A stretch of 64,000 bases of DNA from Rattus norvegicus. Its lineage: Eukaryota > Chordata > Mammalia > Rodentia > Muridae. The stretch's first letter is position 1. Each line of letters starts with the position of its first letter. The notes beneath the pieces were generated by a model, which saw only the letters and a program-made list of their open reading frames with translations, was not told the origin of the DNA and made no database searches. The translations under genes and the position numbers were made by a program. The stretch covers positions 44,674,439-44,738,438 of the forward strand of contig NC_086034.1 of assembly GCF_036323735.1 (NCBI RefSeq), given 5' to 3'. Shown piece after piece: positions 59,725-64,000 of this stretch.

Positions 59725-60985
59725 AGCCAAGTCCAATAAAATGAAATGTCAGAAAAAGAAAAAGAAAACTATGCTATAAACATGAGCGGGAGTAAAGGGG
59801 GATGGCTATAAGGAGAGATTAGAAGGAGTAAAGTGGATGGAAAATAAGAGTTTTAGTTTTTAATTTAATTTAAAAATTAAATTTAAAATTAAAACAATAA
59901 AGTTTACCTATTAGCTCAAGGGAAAGCTGACATTATTGCAGGAATTTTGTCTACTTGATAGTTGCCTGTCCATCCCAAGACAAACATCACTATCAACATT
60001 ACACAGATATTAGCCGAAAGATTCAGAAGTGTCAGTTGAGGCACATAACACTGAACCTTGGTAAAATTCTCACAAGTACAGTGACTGATCTAGCATATCA
60101 CCACCATACTTGTCAATTAGGATGTTAGAATATGTCAAGTGTGCATCAGGAGAGCATTCCTTTCAACACTGATTAACTGAAAAGCCAATTGCATATTTCT
60201 TTTCTCAGAGAGCCATTTTATGTGTTTTACAAATGAAATTGACATATCATAAATTATTTTGTATATTTTGCCAGTAATATATATATTGCATAAGTATTTT
60301 ATATATTATATATTTATATAATTATTTATTCAAGGGAACCCAGATGTCAGTTTTCTTTTCTTACTTTTTACTAGTTCTAATTCACATTTTAAAAACTACT
60401 TTAACTGACTTTCATATAGAAAGGAATCCTAACTCTTTGAGGCATTTCAGAGTTTTTGTCTACTAACTTTACTAATGGCTAAAATACCTTGAGATTCAGA
60501 TAACCAACAGACCTGTGATATAATCAGAAAGTGCTCACTCTGTCCTTAAAATAGTGATTTGGTTGTACAGCAACCAAAGCAGAAAGTTAAATTCTGTTAT
60601 TTACTTCTATGTTGCAAAAGATTCCCATTGTGTATAAAATGGTCATGTAATAGTTATAATAATATTAAATAGGATGAACTATAGCCAAATCATTTGAATT
60701 AGTTTAGGGAAAAAGGAAGTTTTTGGTGATAAGTGGTTTGTTTGGGTTTTTTGTTTGTAAGGCTAAGCTATTTATATAACTGTAGGAGAGCAAACTTGCC
60801 AGTAAGTCTTAGAAATTATGGGAAACAGAAAATATTGTGTTCATCTCTCATGGTGCCCTTAGTTTTTCTCATAGCAACTTGCCTGGGACATAGCTCCTGT
60901 CAACTATTAGCCTTAGATCCATGAGTTTGCCTACTATGAAAAGATTAATTCAACCTACCTAACAGACCCAAAGAAAAGCTCAGAC
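59725..60985. other. Unassigned AT-rich sequence
   Basis: Includes a self-complementary patch of aatttaatttaaaaattaaattt type at 59863-59893 and a TA-rich patch at 60278-60330. No supported gene. Confidence 0.45.
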
Positions 60986-60990
60986 ACATC

Positions 60991-61396
60991 GGCTTAGGTC
61001 TTGTCAACTTGACAGGATCTAGAAGCATCCAAGAGACAGGCATCCACTCACACGTGTTAAAATTAATATCTACGTGTTAGAGCATGTCTACAAGGGATTA
61101 TCTTGATTAGGTTAAATTGACATGGAAAACCCGATCTTAAAAGTAGGTAGAACCATTCCCAGGGCAGAGATTGCAGAAAGCAAGAGATTACAGAAAGACA
61201 GTTAAGCACTTGTATTCAATGCTTTCTGTTTCCTGATTTGTGAATGCTATATGACCAAGTGAGTTGCAAGTTCCTGATACCTCGGTTGTCATGTCATGAT
61301 AGAATGTAACCTTGAACTGTGAGCCGAAATAAACCCTTTCTCCCTGGAAACTATCTTTCAGTATTTTGTCACAGCAACAGAAGAGACTATGATACC
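60991..61396 (+). mobile_element. Rodent DNA-transposon-like repeat, diverged subtype
   Basis: Starts cttgtcaacttgacaggatc and ends gtcacagcaacagaagagac. Landmarks are agggattatcttgattaggt, accattcccagggcagagat, gaactgtgagccgaaataaa and cctttctccctgg. The termini resemble the copies at 0.2 and 6.4 kb but the middle differs, suggesting a related subfamily. Confidence 0.55.
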
Positions 61397-61399
61397 ATG

Positions 61400-64000
61400 T
61401 GCTGTGTACAGTTTAACTGTTGTGTAACCATAGTAGTAGATTTAGACTCATCAGAATTTTATACTTCTTATTCACTGTACTAATGAGAAGACTATAACAC
61501 CAAAAATACATATAAGTTGCTCAAAGTTTTTATACACCAAGTAAGTGTACTTCCTAATTGTAAATCTTTGACTACTGAGCTTCAGTATATAGTATCTTTA
61601 GTGTACAGGAGTCTATCTTATCTATTTTACCTAGCCACTTGGTTGGGAGCAGCTTTTGCTTGTTTTCTTCCCTACTTTTACCAAATAACACTTTTTAGAG
61701 TTCTTGCTCTATGTGGGGAATAAGAATTCAAAGTTGTTTTGGTACTAAATTAATTTTGGTCCATTAGAATCCAAAACTCTAGGCTACATGAGACAGATAG
61801 CTATCAGGGAAGCTACTGGGTGTAGAGCTGCTTTTGTGAGCAATAATTTCTTACCACCTTTAGTATGTACAGATTTCTTCGCCTCGCCTTTTCCAAGTCT
61901 ATACATGAATTTGAATATATTTACTATAGTTTCCATGTTTAAAAAATCCAAAAATTCTATGCATGAAAAGCTTAACTCACAAAGTGGTATATCTGTTTTC
62001 CAGGCTTGGTAAGCCATTTGCTCTGACCTTAAATACACATCATTGCCATGTGGCATACCTGTCAGAGTCTACCCAAAATTTTAGATTGGAACATCAAGAA
62101 CTGTGAGCTAAATTAACCTTTTCTTTTGTAAGTTAATCATGTCATGTACTTCTTTAGAGTGGCAGAAACCAGACATGCAAGATTTTGGACATTCTATTGT
62201 TTTTATCAGTAGCAATATCCTGAAATTGAAGTGATATTATATATGGAAATAATAAAGAAGTATTTCACTGAGAGAACATTTAGGAAAAGATGATAAGTCA
62301 GATGTGTTTTTAAAAGAAATGCTCAAAAGACATCGAATTCTTAATAGAAATGTGACCAGAACAATCAATAGCTATAAAAATTCTGTTTTAGTAATATGTC
62401 TATTTATAAATGTGCTAAATTCTTAGTGCTTCTTAGTGTTGAGATTCAATTATAAAGTCTAAATTTAAACCAAACACAGCACTCATCTGTAGGCTTAGAT
62501 TTTCCAAAACCTGCATTAACAAGAGTTCTTAAATGCTTCAACTTCTCTTACAGCCCACTGATCAAAGGTAGGGGAGGAAGATCATTACTATGACAAGGGG
62601 GATTTGGGCCTGTTTAGAAGTAGTTCTTTGTGGCAAACCCAATCTTTATTGTCAGAAGTTTAGTCCTATTGAATCAGCAGCAGTGTCTTGATACAGGACA
62701 ACTATGAGGCTCCACTATGGGCACAGTCTGCTAAAGCAGCAAGAAGCAGCTCGAACACCTCCAGAAATTCTTTGGTGCATTTAACTCTACAAAGTCATAA
62801 CAATTGAAGATTAGTGAAGAAAGCAAGGCTATCCAATGCCACAGTGTCATCCACTGATTGTTGGATTATACTTATATTCTTTCCAAAGATTATGTTTACT
62901 CTTGAAAATCTGTTCTACCAAAGCATCAGATGCCATTTCCTCAGACAGATTCCAGAAAACTATCACACATCTGTTCTCAGAAAACATCCCCTCAGACGGG
63001 TCTGCTTTGGGGCAAAACAACCTTTCATGTGTCTGCTTTAGCAAAGCATCCTCTCATAAGCCATCTTCCAGAAAAGCATCACATGATACAACTGAGTCTC
63101 CAAACAAACCAAAAATAACCATTTCACTCATCTATATTTTTTCTAGAGAATCCTAAAATAAGGTTTGTGATTCAAAATTTCTCCAGTTATTTGCCCAGAA
63201 TGGATGGTTTGTGTTTGGTTCTCTTAACATGAGTAAACTGAGAGACAAACATATGAATGAATAGAGAGTTCCTCCAATAACTTGAAAATAAGTAAATAGT
63301 GTGTGCTGACTCTGATTCAAATAAGACTAGATATGTTGTAAAGTAAATAGAAAAGAGAAATAACTGACTTTGAAACATAAATTGGTTCAAGTTCCCTTGG
63401 CTATGATATAATGTGTCCTAGTATAATCTACAGGAAATATAACTTTTTCCATTCTTGTCACACTATAGAATGTTCTGGAACATAATGTCCGTAATATGTC
63501 TTTCTGTTCTAAATGAAAAATATTTTCTAATTCTATCTGTACTTTAGTACAAAAGTAAGTAAGGGATACTAAGATCAGGATAACTTATAACACAAACTTT
63601 AAATTGACTTTGTATAAACAAAAGGAATTGAACACTAGTTATCACATATTTTATAGCTTTTTTCTATATGTATCACTATCTATTAGTCTTGGTATTTTAT
63701 AGGGACTATAACCATAGAGTAAGGAGGAATTTGAAATAATTTCATTTTCCCAGCACAAAAAAAGGAAAAGAATGAAAAGACAAGCTTACACTGTGACAAT
63801 TCTATTGAGCAGCAAGGGAAGCACATTCCTTTGATAACACATGAAAATCAAGCTGCTGGCAGTTTGAGTTCACACTACCTGAGTGTTGTACGCAAACTAA
63901 ATCCTTCTCATTGGCTGCTTCCTTCTGAGCATGACTCAAGAGAAGAAATGTAGAAATGATCTGGAGAACATCTTAAAACTCAGGGCACAACGTGAAGCAA
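61400..64000. other. Unassigned sequence to the window end
   Basis: Overlapping open frames (up to 106 residues) at 62814-63156 lie in all three plus frames and on the minus strand, in sequence with loosely repeated cagaaaa/catc words. This pattern argues against a coding exon. No repeat family recognised. Confidence 0.45.

Noticed and set aside
62814..63156. Overlapping open frames up to 106 codons near the window end
   Set aside because: All three plus frames and one minus frame are open over the same DNA; no motif or codon preference singles one out.

Overview
The window looks like AT-rich, gene-poor nuclear DNA of a rodent, most likely rat (Rattus). The reasons are: a near-complete rat/mouse-type LINE-1 with a monomer promoter; three tRNA-Ala/BC1-type ID SINEs close to the rat consensus; B1 and B3 SINE remnants; many older rodent L1 3' ends; and long CA/GT and CT microsatellites. 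I found no host protein-coding exon, functional tRNA, rRNA or CRISPR array. The only long open reading frame is the L1 ORF2. Family names are from memory of repeat consensus sequences, because no database was available.

Layout. 0.2-1.4 kb: two rodent DNA-transposon-like repeats in opposite orientation. 4.4 kb: an ID SINE with a perfect target-site duplication (TSD). 5.1-7.1 kb: microsatellites and another DNA-transposon-like repeat. 7.2-9.7 kb: an old minus-strand L1, then a 5'-inverted L1 end. 10.4-10.9 kb: a possible LTR. 13-14 kb: B3 and ID-like relics. 15.3-18.3 kb: two old L1 3' ends, one split by an unassigned insert. 18.5-19.2 kb: a minus-strand rodent repeat. 20.5-24.2 kb: an internally deleted L1 carrying an LTR-like insertion and a 154-bp tandem duplication. 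25.8-32.1 kb: the young full-length L1. 34.1 kb: a B1. 36.5-36.8 kb: a solo LTR with a near-perfect 6-bp TSD. 40.2-41.0 kb: an L1 end and a second ID. 44.3-47.1 kb: two L1 fragments. 50.5-51.9 kb: two old L1 ends in opposite orientation. 52.3-55.9 kb: a ~270-bp segment and its nearly identical inverted copy, the copy sitting inside an old minus-strand L1. 57.1-57.5 kb: an L1 end carrying a nested ID. 59.3-61.4 kb: an L1 end and a DNA-transposon-like repeat. Intervening stretches are unassigned.

Functional content. The young L1 is flanked by a 12-bp TSD and keeps an intact 1275-residue ORF2 with all visible endonuclease and reverse-transcriptase catalytic residues. Its ORF1 is broken by the apparent loss of one A in an A-run, so the copy could make active ORF2 protein but not full-length ORF1 protein. 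ID and B1 SINEs are known to use L1 machinery in trans, which explains their poly(A) tails and TSDs. The clearest non-routine structure is the inverted duplication at 52.3/54.9 kb. No new gene system was found.
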